Positions 17,701-25,454 of a stretch of 64,000 bases of DNA are shown here, piece after piece. The position numbers and the translations under genes are program-made. The notes beneath the pieces were generated by a model that saw only the letters and a list, made by a program, of their open reading frames with translations, was not told the DNA's origin and did no database searches. The DNA comes from Leishmania donovani (Eukaryota; Euglenozoa; Kinetoplastea; Trypanosomatida; Trypanosomatidae), in the NCBI RefSeq assembly GCF_000227135.1, contig NC_018244.1, positions 200,967 through 264,966 on the forward strand. Direction: 5' to 3'. The stretch's first letter is position 1, and each line of letters opens with the position of its first letter.

Positions 17701-19891
17701 CCAGCACGCGAGTGGGATGCTGTGGCAGCGGCTGATCGCGCAACGGTGCGTTCTCCCAGTAGCCGTAGTAGGCCAAGGGCCGCCGGCGGCCGAGCACAGC
17801 GCCGCTGCTGCCACCACCGACCAAGCGGTGTCCAGCTCCACCGAACCACCCAGCACCGCTGGCCTCAGCGCTCGCGCTACCAGCAGACTCCAATGATGAC
17901 GTGGGGGAGGCGGAGTGTAGTGGGTAGAACGGGTCGAGGGCGGCCATCACGGCAGCACGCGCCATCGTGCGGTTCGTCAGTCGCATGGAGCGTCGAAACC
18001 CGAAGTGTGGCGCAGGGTGGACAGACGGCAGCGCCCATGTGCGGTTCAACGGCAGCCGAAGGACGAAATGGCCATGCGCCACGCGCTCAGCCGACGAGGT
18101 GGCGGCAGATGGCCAGGAGGCCGTCTCAGCAGCTCTGAAACCCACCGCAGGCTCACCCTGTCCCTGATCTCCGCCCGAAGCTCTGGCCCCACGGGCGAGA
18201 AGAGCTGGATCGAGCGGCTGGCGTGAGATGCGGACAGAGACTTCGTAGCGAACGTTCGGCTCGACAGCAAAGAACGGACTAGTAGCAGAGCTGCGCAGCA
18301 GGCGACTGTCTGTTGAGGTCGATACCGCGAAAGGCCCGATGTCGCCCCCCGTGCTGCTAGCAGAGTAGTGTGGTACTGGCAGCAGCCGCGAGTGCCGCAA
18401 GATGAGCGGGCTGTATGTAGGGGAAGTGCCGGGACCGCTGATGCTGCTGCCGCTATGATGTCTATCAGTCCAAGACCGATCCCCCTGTGGGGCGGCGCTG
18501 CCGGCCTCCACGCCCTCCGCGACTACGCTGCGCACTGTCCAAGTCACCAGCGAGGTGGGGGGCACTGGCGGGGTGACCTCGAAGGAAACGGCGAAGGCAA
18601 CGGTGCCGTCCGCGCCACGGACTCTGCGAATGCGCTGCGACGCGGAAAACGGCGGGTGTGCCGACTGAGGCACATCGGCGCCGTCGGTGTTGTTCGACGA
18701 TGTTGGAACGCCGCAGTGAGAGCCGAGTCCTACAATATTGATCGGTGGCAGCGCATCTCGCTGCATGTGCAGCGGCGGCATTACAGTCAGAATGTGCGGG
18801 CATTTGCACTTGACCACGCGGCTCGTAATGTGAAGCTGCATGTCGGTGTCCGCCGCTAGCAATGCCGTGTCCAGCGTTTCGCTACTCTCCGCTTCCACCT
18901 TTCCTCGTGTTGGAACAGCGCGAGCGCCGGTCCGTGCTGCAATCGCCGGATCAGCGGAGGACGCCTCGTGATTGGGGCCTAATCCACTCCTTCGGCCAGC
19001 AGAAAGCGATGGGGAAGATGCTATCAGCTTGAGCAGCGCCGCTGGGGAGAGAGCGCCTGTTGTCAGCACCAGCACGTCACCATCTCCATCGTTGTGCTCT
19101 GCGACATCTGCGTCTGTCAGGACGTAGCTGGTGTTGTACACCCGTCGGCGGCCCCAAGTGTCGACGGCAAAGATCAGCGCCTGCGGGAACAGCTCCCGCT
19201 TCTCGGCTGCGCTTAGTACTTGGAACGGCGAGGCCCGCAGCAGCTCTTGAAGAAAAATGTCGTACAGCTCCGCGCTCCGCAGCAGCGTGCCATCGAACCT
19301 GTACTGGCAGCACAGGCTGAGCTTTAGCGTCAGACCGACCGGCAGTGAGAGACTGTGCGGCGTGAGCAACTCTCCAGCCGTGAAGGAGCCGCTGGCCCAC
19401 GCCACGGACGAGCGGGGGCACGTAAAGTCCGTCGCACACATGGACGCCGTCGCCTCAGCGCTCGCTGCATCGGTGATGCCCTCACCGGCTGATGCTGGAT
19501 ATTGGGCCTGTGCAGAGAGGCCTGCGCGGCGGCCCTCATCGCGTGCGTGCTGCACAGCCGCAGCGACCTCCTCGTCGGTCGGCACGGTCACTGCCACATC
19601 GCGGAGATCGCTGGTCACCGCTTCAAATGTGTGCGGCGCGCCGAGCACCAGCTCGTTCAACTCCTTCAGACTTGCGTAGACGTGACTAGCGCCATCGCTA
19701 CTCTGGGTGCTTCGAACCTGGGAGGAGGAGTGCTGAGGAGCGGCGGCGTGCGCTGGGAGAAGCCCCCACCTACTGCCGATACTGCCACTGCTCAAGTACA
19801 CACATATCAAGAGGCTGAAGAACAGCGCTGGCAGACGACGTCGGCGCTGCGCCGCAACGCCGCCACTTGTCGAGGAGTGCATTACAAGCAT
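8789..19891 (-). CDS. giant secretory-pathway membrane protein with Ig/PKD-like repeats
   Basis: Protein of 3700 residues; function not recognised. A basic stretch (RRRR, 16-19) followed by a hydrophobic core (about 20-35) is a signal peptide or signal anchor. The C-terminus has about four closely spaced hydrophobic segments (about 3598-3622, 3643-3659, 3663-3680 and 3684-3698), and the chain ends within the last one. Between them lies a very long, Cys- and Trp-containing, N-glycosylation-rich ectodomain with beta-sandwich-like repeats. The clearest unit starts with CGDTAALQA near 1829, continues with GQWEV, and ends with GLPFGVVTVRWAV near 1890-1904. Similar unit ends occur near 1783 (GLHTPGLYTI) and 2059 (QLPVGTVYLHYDL). 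Charged helical inserts lie near 1410-1470 and 2673-2703. The frame is open to 20170, but that codon is GTG; the first ATG is at 19891, with another at 19882. A gp210-like pore protein is a weaker alternative. Confidence 0.8.
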   Translation of the reverse strand: MLVMHSSTSGGVAAQRRRRLPALFFSLLICVYLSSGSIGSRWGLLPAHAAAPQHSSSQVRSTQSSDGASHVYASLKELNELVLGAPHTFEAVTSDLRDVAVTVPTDEEVAAAVQHARDEGRRAGLSAQAQYPASAGEGITDAASAEATASMCATDFTCPRSSVAWASGSFTAGELLTPHSLSLPVGLTLKLSLCCQYRFDGTLLRSAELYDIFLQELLRASPFQVLSAAEKRELFPQALIFAVDTWGRRRVYNTSYVLTDADVAEHNDGDGDVLVLTTGALSPAALLKLIASSPSLSAGRRSGLGPNHEASSADPAIAARTGARAVPTRGKVEAESSETLDTALLAADTDMQLHITSRVVKCKCPHILTVMPPLHMQRDALPPINIVGLGSHCGVPTSSNNTDGADVPQSAHPPFSASQRIRRVRGADGTVAFAVSFEVTPPVPPTSLVTWTVRSVVAEGVEAGSAAPQGDRSWTDRHHSGSSISGPGTSPTYSPLILRHSRLLPVPHYSASSTGGDIGPFAVSTSTDSRLLRSSATSPFFAVEPNVRYEVSVRISRQPLDPALLARGARASGGDQGQGEPAVGFRAAETASWPSAATSSAERVAHGHFVLRLPLNRTWALPSVHPAPHFGFRRSMRLTNRTMARAAVMAALDPFYPLHSASPTSSLESAGSASAEASGAGWFGGAGHRLVGGGSSGAVLGRRRPLAYYGYWENAPLRDQPLPQHPTRVLANPYTNTSAPARKADDTDGDGEAGSALVPLFLGRNLVAYLVRDVDDVCDPVVLERREVWAVQAHITTPGPATACGEHQDVSALILRQLLLRMRVEPKLEVTVPNTTWLADPQQLAEAAPEGSYRCEARSSPPATSMTAKDTGAASLAVCVAAPDAQRDASEVHASVRMSHRGVYEVVWVARVAVREERLIGTANLDPLYTRVIPVTASAKAAASGLFIVEVYSRPLLVVRRLASYPRVVAVELPMHARRWVVSAPRALADLTSPLAASSTSPAAPQQRQSVPRGGGSSGADVLSNNAPTGYWRSSPPLRVLSVDEQLTAELDTNSVPNVQRMLPNGTLEFVAQDTGEALSLTVVIDGAVHSFAYTSQCPDTHVEYQIYVVPLPPPPIVPAFAPIYTEEGCVLLVAPREVRKDEVAEWLVPPCVSARHPPYLVQRTIPVEEQEETQIITTAVDGGSPLALTTAAAASRPVTALMACGVEAYHHCDVVWSVRNLVAAVEKTYSLRRCQRPPDVVFHEKDRHQRISYPHAKVFALPSLTEVAYTRVNASVLASVGAASASTDAAKVVSRHRRHRRVIPVVGFAADIGYSFNYTGQQNYFEMVLRPVQDAVAHQLWNTQHDYVAGDDGPMVLRRRTGMSVQQEQEDTPTGGAGTEELDVDAATAGSETVEAEDAFWGEYHANKASESRKALTSLAERAAELAEQQARRRRRRQLDEQLDTKLEETYTLLHEAEARRLRVAGVGNASLFLMDYVVRSSPERLSAEVEAEKHEFVRRGMCVEKPGSAAVLAVNPRGVVREDERYGTVLPPPPPPAVAVLPFCAPQYTFARYPELFSVYGYEFTWACPDAAVMTVEKHHPTHSVLYHTPERYGRAAAAPPANASEALCQLTVANHITHTEQRDWFLVRRVYPSPLPATALVVLSHNAADSLQVVPPPSSATPKSRPSRTSSSRGTVSRSDTAQRQAAAAPPVIITMERLYTTPANTYPFARARHIVGKSAVLHVDAPSDPAMARWAVTSVVPAASITVGLQVLMDNVEFQPLPLHPAAVARDRGGSTVLIKGLHTPGLYTITHSLPDPENPNVCPPVALTEMLDVFHAQVVEKELYVCGDTAALQAVPIPREIAHEFVGQWEVMSLATDENTVWTADANFTGIHFDQGTQAETLVHGLPFGVVTVRWAVYRLLPLPTDAASPPPSLTASGEYVSGLGTSERTASAASEAQHRVLVDHDTVEVFVLTENLPSHRLVTLADRATILTTSSTQNWHLEAEMTGPGATAAVDGATQARMSLRSIHNYSNGEAAAFFFPSDGSTADAPAHAAFHTYFGLHPRPGGGVLVLEQLPVGTVYLHYDLVPSRSIFGRMEGHMCTLKGHYEVERVSAYLTATTSMDHECDGYTGKGRITLCLHTEGAPATESDGLKEKSRKPPRPPPRTKRQPQSSREDVQFWQSQVRLIDPATLEDTVKRGAREVERLSGGRCVTPWWVSPTTRWFNPSYTSASTASLPGRCISFTVKAGRHLSPREVSQPLFMAVPRASSPSTPTLAVAAGVYTDRAGDGSSTGGAMHTTGVCPFHGDFISTRIIDGAPGAEAGLTAGTSAARGRKKGIGHDGADAATSPFGLSQLFQLGLPHTLGDAAFAFASTLLGRDGSAEADDGSDEGGVWGIRYLPVLQPATLRRANATMRPMVGLRGVQDDVTYEVNISGRTATFGRPAQDSAEQASEAIVLLRLDLSHPRQLGGFIVSASAATELNATWRPAMATVSGEGAHDASQGEADTASSSSRPAPATGSPHHSLLHKCVDGTVRGADVLQYWTETNRPDGRVDRTAQEWLDYAFAVRDATVPCDVLFGSLDHLISDVHGDGSSAAASASPSASGGWYSKRARRGRQRIELRHGASPLHQQQQYISLAEMERQVERIRRQWKWTADGIDVTGLPADLQHALSHRRVTSTQLRAIEAARKARQEAEEAALAEETRQQQLHQRKLQNSPSHLSPAQRLENALRAYQGIAQGSEVAVLRMRLPLKESFAVPYDIFLRTALHKDVLCGTAIDPPPVITGPTVQPTVTNPHSLVPLGRVEVRDMAPVLSVYPPVVKQCEVEGGMPVLTFELTGANFARAAFEADAVTLEEIPNPALATAEHGAPNHPNVGLTACIEQMRRGLKAAVETGSRKRLYLQLRACPTFKMLTLEEYNEHQDSEALLRRLQLPRYLRVTVRDAIYPDGFLAPSSRTAGRGASNASAWRWMPGRELPTSVAATSTDASFVVEVRPTLARLHLRSSADMTPPDAAAEGRAGSVHRRRESGRWWGRRGSTAVSSKPDPATTAAATEMAQQTGPSFDPTPDRPLLLCEADLRRYGFQLGIELIGDTWTPTVGEDGPSAGSYARAAADDGTIVFDDHQRQANLPRQRAPPNVALINSFSVVEHHSLDSSHHLYMKGGGVYRSHFINYLFSELLSDPAVLQGHRFVYRYNDTFAGITIPPLSADPAAATSRQGHRDGGWLSGHSRDAGAAEAEEYSDLRAAQVRRSASKHLPTRGSAGDATATATGSGETTAATFSRAFPAVRQFCKVEEILFAVPGIATECRGCLLADTTFYVAGDLTGMWTASPLSGTASAATGTISALVSAASTTTSGTPAGEATMALFSWTGEAYTRPLLLPWDSATRVPRRWQFDWLCPAAAHRALERLALQLTGSSDGAALSIVMDVVLYRIRGVDGEALPAAQRPMVLLSSTPVELADVLRQNHAHTRRVGASAGQTTLAAPLLLGVNQTAVDAAYTQLADDTLRRRRRAQTTLEYHRDDRYAAGQLVVNASVFLKLCTNEASEAGDGAASCMVVAITDALLTVEAPRVAMPSASWARRLFGRGGVGIGAGSTARNASREAAPSPVSPTVLLYHAFMAFLVHELLPLLGIVVVVAPPGTASALSDSLLEDQRRAHVAFTIMAFLSFVFVYAYGPTTAWLGLSMAVWCLSLYYSRRAELVLVFIASAVYTHYLM

Positions 19892-19950
19892 GCTAAAGAG
19901 CAAGGTTCGGAAGGGCCAGGGAAGGAGAAGCACGGCGAGAGCGAAGGACG
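19889..19950 (-). promoter_or_regulatory. putative trans-splice acceptor abutting the giant gene's ATG
   Basis: A strong pyrimidine tract on the minus strand ends in CTTTAG, with the AG at 19894-19893, one base before the ATG at 19891. If this AG is used, the ATG at 19882 (codon 4) would have a 10-nt leader of its own plus the spliced leader. An upstream AG may be used instead. Confidence 0.4.
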
Positions 19951-20969
19951 CCCTGTACGTGGTTTGCGTGTGCGCAGACCCAGACACAGAGAGACGGCGG
20001 GATGCAGTCAGCGACAGAGAGCAGTGCCTTGCAACAAACTTCGAAGAAACGGCACCAACACAACACCACACGAAAAGAACGCCTCTGACTGATGCGCGCA
20101 GCGAGGAGCGTCGGAAAACGGCGGACAGGATGGATGGAGGAGGGGTGGATGGATCGATGTGTACAGGCACACGCAGAGAGAGGGAGATGATGATTTAAAA
20201 CGTGCGTAAGTAAGTGCCTGGAGGCGTAGTAGGGACGGGGAGCTCTTCACCTTTACGTGGCGCCCTTCGACGCTTGTTCGCTACCGCCAGGTCACACCAC
20301 CAGTTCGAGCGTGCGCGAAATCACGGCCAAACCACAAGCGAAATGCCACGCGAGCAGGGAAGGCTTCGGTGTTCCCCTTCCCCCCCCCGCCGCCTCTTAT
20401 GGCCTCTGCTTGGCCGCCCTCTAACCAGCAGCGCAGTGGCCAAGTGTGGAAGAAAGCGGAGGACGGTAAATCCGCCGCGTAGGCGCAAGCCGCACAGGAC
20501 GCAAAGGAAAGGGCGAGGGAGAGAGACAGAGACAGAGGCGTGGTCCCTCTGCCTGCGAACACGTCTCAATTCCCGCGGTCCCCGGTGATGGTGCCGCTGC
20601 CGCTGGCCCTCTCCCTTCTCCTTTGTCGTTCGTCTCTCCCCAGCGCTGTCTGTTATTTCTTTTTCCGTGTTGCTACTATCTGTTATCGAGGGCGTTTGAC
20701 TTGACGTCGCGTGAGGATGGCGGTGGCAGTGGTAGCGGAGCGCGTCCACGCGTTCGTGCGCGTGTATCCGAACAGGAAGGCAAGGCGTCGTGCAAAAGGA
20801 AATGGTGGGTGAGTCACATGAGGCAAGGGTTGCTGTGGGTGGCGGGGAGCACACCCCCAACGCATAGCACAAGACATGCATGGCAATCATCTTCGCAACC
20901 GTTCATGATGTAGGCGCCGTCGCTCACAGAGTCGACGAGCGGCACGCAAAGAGCGCACGGAGAGCAGCA

Positions 20970-21640
20970 GTGGCATTCTTTCTTCTATTCCAATGTGAGT
21001 CCACTCCTCTGCCAGGCAACGCGAGGTCCACCTCCGCCCTCGAGCCTCCCCGGCGCTGCCACAGGCCACCCGTCGCGTGGCGCGGCGCAGCCCTAGGCGC
21101 ACGCCGGTGCAGCAGTGCGCCGGCTCAGCCATCTGAGAGCACGGCCTCGGCAGCGGACTCCACCCACACCCCACTCCGCAGGCAGCCTCACAGCCGCTCC
21201 CGTCATGCCGGCCACCGCCCCCGGTGCACCCCCCTCGCGGTGGCGCAGGCTCCCTCCACCAGTGGGCAGCGAGGGCCGGGTGGCAGATGCCTTCGAGCCA
21301 CGCCGGCACTCGGCTTGTCATGTCGGCGGCACAAGCGTGCTCGCGGTCGCTGGTCGCTCCGACGCCGCGCCATCCACGACCTGACCGCCGACATCAGTCG
21401 CCGTGCATCGCTCTGGCCCCCGCGCGTCGCCGGTGCTCGGCCCTGTGGCCACCAGAGGGGCGGCTCGGCATTTGGCTGGGGATAGGGCGGGGGCGGGACC
21501 GCCTGGCTTTCTCCCACAAGGAGAGAGGGAGAGTGGGGGGTGCACTGGGCCCTGTGAGGCCGCGCGCTGGGGCGCTGTGGCCCCCTCCCCACCCCCTCAC
21601 CTCGCCATCTCACCATGTCGTCATGTGGGGAGGGTATAGA
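20970..21640 (-). mobile_element. SIDER2-like degenerate retroposon
   Basis: A GC-rich block of about 0.6 kb, unlike the simple-sequence DNA around it. Read on the minus strand it starts near a GGTGAGATGGCGAGGTGAGG segment (about 21600), passes through a TGGGAGAAAGCCAGGCGG segment and ends in an A-rich tail (about 20990-20973). It has no intact coding frame. These features match what I remember of Leishmania SIDER2 elements, extinct truncated retroposons about 0.55 kb long. They usually sit in 3'UTRs in the same sense as the gene and can destabilise or silence the transcript. Here the orientation agrees with the flanking genes. The assignment is from memory of the family pattern, not alignment, and the boundaries are approximate. 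Confidence 0.6.
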
Positions 21641-24600
21641 GAAAAGCAGAGGAGCACGTCATGGGCAGTCATGTGTGAACCAGCGCCATCACACCAATGC
21701 ACCGTCACACACGCGCACTAGCGAACGAGTGACCGCGCGTGTGAGGTCCACACGAAGGAGGGCAGCAGCAGACGCGAAAGCCCCGTGCCATCTGCGTTGT
21801 GTGCGGTGTCCTCACAAACTCGTCGAAGCCAAGCAGCGGGTGGACGGTGATTGAAGTGGTGGACGGAGCTGCGGCGCAAGTGACGATAAACAGGGATAGG
21901 GGTATATATGGCAGGGGAGCAAGAGACGTGGCGAGTTGAGGGTATCGATGTAAAGGCTCAGGAGAGGGAGAGACACGCGAGCAGGTCGACGGAAGGGCAA
22001 CTCCTACGCGGCTCTTTTACTCTCACCCCTTCGATGCAGACCGTTTCACAGTCCCTCCCACTTACACGCATCCTTCGCGCTCCTGCCGCGCTGTCCTCCG
22101 ACGGTTTGTCCGTGGCCACTGCCGTCGCTGAGGAGCATCTGCAGTCTACCACCACATCTCCGCATTCAAGGTTAGCTTGTCCGTACGCGCACATGCATTC
22201 CACTGCCTTCTCCCTTCTCTGTGTGCTCTTCGTCTCCGCTGCTTCGCCCTCCGTTGCTATGCGGTGTGTGCGTGATGGGGCCTGCTTGAGTGCCACGTGA
22301 TGCACCCCTGCTCACCAGCGTTGTCCCTCTCGCGTGTTGGTTGGCTGGACAATGAAGAGAGCGAGCGCGCGAGGCGGAAAAAAAAAAACTGGAAGCGAGC
22401 ATGAAGTGTGGAAGGAAGAGCAAAAGGAGGAGGGGCATCGGCGGAAGTACTTATGATAACAATGAGCGTACCAGTGCGTCATCGGAGTCCTGAGATGTGC
22501 GTCAGTGTGTGGCAGTGGGAGAGAGGAGCGAAGAAGGGCGCGCGTGCACGCGGATGCGCGCAGGCGAACACAACAAACAAAGAAAAGCGTAGCTAAGGCA
22601 CTCATCTACTTTTTTCATGTTGCTGTGTCTCGTGTGATGAGCTTGGTAGGTGCCTTGAGCAGCACTGCTCAAGCCCCATTTGTGTGTGTGTAGGGGGGGA
22701 GGGGGTGCGTAGATAGCTATACGTTTTGCCTGACCTGATGTTTCGCATAAACTCGAACGCGCCTACACAGCAGCCATGCAGAAGCGTGCGCAAGCGAAGT
22801 AGATGGGATGGGGGGGAGGAGAATGGTGGTGGTGATGATGGTTCTCAGGATGGCGGTGAGAGTGAGCACAGCGAGAGGAGACAGCCGACATCGGCTTGTG
22901 CGTCTCCAAAGTGCATATGCGCGCCTTGTCAGCGGACGCGTGCAGCGCCCGAGAGAGAAACAACAAACTAAAAGAGAGAGAAGGAGTGGAGAAGAAATCG
23001 TTGGTGATGGGATGACGAGCTGAGGGGCGTGCGTGTGCGTTTGTGGGAGGGGTGAGGGGGGAGGAGGGGTTACGTGTGCGAGAGAGCTTCTCTTGCGGGT
23101 TGCACGTCAATGGCCGTGAGAGAGAAAGGAAGAGAGATCGAAGAGGTGTGCACACCTAACATAAGAAAGCACATCCTCGAGCCTGCGTGTCGTCAGCATG
23201 TCACCGCTGTTCTCTCTTCTCTCACCTCCTCCGCCCACGTCGCATTCACCGGCTGCCCGCTCACCAAAAACGTATATACAGCGCAGTCTCCCTCTTCCGC
23301 CTTCCCCTCTCGCGCATCACCTACCCGCTCCACGTCCACGTTGTCTTCACGGTCCCTTTCTCTCACGCACGCACCCCCCCCAAAAGGTGCACACGCATAC
23401 AAGCGTATGTGTGGCCAGGGAGAAGTCACCGTCAATGACTGCGAGCCCCAACGCCCAAAGTAGCGCGTGGCACGCACAAGGGTCACAGAAGCAAGGAGAC
23501 ACGCCTGTACTCGCACACGAGCAACGAGCATGTGCCGGTCATCACTGACGTTGGCCTCCCTCAGCATCGGTAGCATCTTTCTTTTGTTGTTTGATGTTGA
23601 ACGTTTGAAGATAAGAAACCAAGGAAAAGGAAGTGAGAGAAAGGGAGGGAGGGAGAAAGGAGCGTGCACGCGGCGGTAGAGAAGAAGCATAAGCCTGATG
23701 AGCAGACAGGAGGAGGAAAGCGGCACCTCACAGATACAGGCATAGACACAGAGAAAGGACGGAAGTGGCACAAAACAAACGACAGCATACAAGAAGGCAA
23801 GATAGACATAGAGGGGTGGGAGGGGTGTGAGTGTGGGTGTGGGTGTGCGAGAGGGCGAGCGAGCAAGACAACTTTGGGTGTGCGTACACACACACAGAGG
23901 GAGAGAGCAAAGAAGGCAAAGTCTTGTGATAAAAAAAAAAAACGAAGGAAAAGACGCACTTGACAGAGGAAAGGGGTAGAGGGAGAGAGGAAGGGGGCGT
24001 TCGACATCCACAAACCATTCAAGAAACGTACAACAAGCACGGAAAAGAGGCAAAACGCGACCCGTACGGCACACGCGATCAATGTGATGGTGTTGCTGGA
24101 GGTTTGGCTAGCCTCCTTTTTTCTTTTACTTGAGGCATGTGTGTGTGTGTGTGCGCGCGTGTTGCGCCCCGCTCTCACACTTGCTGCTGCGGTCGCCCTC
24201 TTCTCTGTCATCTCCTCCCCACCACTACTACCACCTTCCTCTTCCTCTTTCCCGGTACACCAAGGCAACACGTCGTGATTGTTCGCAAGGCATGCGTAGG
24301 TGCGCGCGTGTCTCTCTCTTGGTCCTTAGTTCACGTCCTCGAGCAAGAAAACCCTGTGCAACCCAGGACCGATTCGCGGAACCGCTGTCTCGCCTCATAC
24401 ACACACACGCAGAGACCCACAAACAGCCCACATCCGTCTCAAACTCACTCAGAGACACACAGACAGACATCGGCAGCAGCAGGAAGCAAAGAGCACATGG
24501 AAGATGGAAGGAGAGCGGCCGTGTGCAGCTCGGCAGAAAACAATTTTTTGTTTGAGTGTTCGCGGAGCGGCAACGAAGGGAAGCGGGGCTCGCCGCTCCG

Positions 24601-24718
24601 CGAGAAAAAGCGAAAGCAGCAAAGAACTTCCCCATCGGGTGGGTGGAGACACGTGCGTGTGCGCGCTGACGACGCCAAGCACCTGCTAAAGAGCGCGCCT
24701 GTGTGCATCCTTCTCAGT

Positions 24719-24730
24719 GGGGGGGGGGGG
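24719..24730. repeat. run of 12 G
   Basis: Homopolymer G run on the plus strand (C on the transcribed-sense strand) in the long gene-free interval. Length may vary between reads or strains. Confidence 0.9.
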
Positions 24731-24994
24731 CATGGGGAGAGGTCGAACGAGTCGGAGGATAAGGCAGCGGTGGGCAGGCTGCGGCGATTTTGCGTATAGG
24801 CAGCACACACAGACTCAGACAAACGCGCACGCACTCGCTGACGGACGCTTCGGAACGGAAACAGGCAAGCGAAAAGAGAACGAAAACGCTGCGGCAGCGC
24901 TCTCTTGGTCCGTGTTTCGTGCTGGACGACAACACACACACACACTCACAAACACGTCCGCTCTCTCCCGTGAAGCTCGCGTTTGTGAGTGGGC

Positions 24995-25024
24995 GTGCGT
25001 GTGTGTGTGTGTGTGGGGGGGGGG
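24995..25024. repeat. GT microsatellite followed by G run
   Basis: An alternating GT tract runs directly into ten G residues (25015-25024) on the plus strand. Confidence 0.9.
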
Positions 25025-25432
25025 TGCAAACCAACAGAGGCTCAAGCACGGCAAAAGAAAAATGGAAAAGAAAAGCGAATGCCCATCGAAAATGACCCGC
25101 AGCGCACGCGCGCATCGGCGGCGACAGCAACACCACAAAGAAAATAGGGGAGGAGGGGGGTCTACAACGCGATAAGCAGCGCAGGAGCGAACACCCGCAA
25201 TGAGAAAGACAGAGAGGAAGACAAGCACCTGAGAGGCCAGGTGAGGGAAGCCGCCGCTGCAGGCGGAGGGCGACGGCCGAGGGGGGCAGGGGGAGAGGGG
25301 AGGGCCGGCGACGGGAGCGAGAGAGACAAGAGCAGCAGTTCGCATCACAAACCTTACAGACAAAACCGCGAAAGAAGCCGAAACGAAAAGAGCGAGCGAG
25401 GGCGAGAGAGCGAGCGAGAGATTACACGTCTA

Positions 25433-25454
25433 TGTGTGTGTGTGTGTGTGTGTG
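25433..25454. repeat. GT microsatellite
   Basis: About eleven uninterrupted GT units within the 7.2-kb gene-free interval. Confidence 0.9.

Noticed and set aside
8789..19891. Assignment of the giant protein as nuclear pore gp210
   Set aside because: gp210 has one C-terminal span and a cytosolic tail and is about 1900 residues. Here about four terminal spans and no tail are seen, and no gp210 signature was recognised.
19892..20170. Upstream extension of the giant protein to 20170
   Set aside because: The codon at 20170 is GTG, not ATG, and the first in-frame ATG is at 19891. The extension reads like translated pyrimidine-rich UTR.
20880..21485. 201-codon plus-strand frame in the GC-rich block
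   Set aside because: It coincides with the SIDER-like element, is Arg/Ala/Pro/His-rich, and frames of similar length exist on the other strand.
23193..24271. Minus-strand frames of 236-293 codons in the 7.2-kb gap
   Set aside because: They read as runs of Ser/Leu/Phe/Cys from pyrimidine-rich DNA and overlap each other in different frames.
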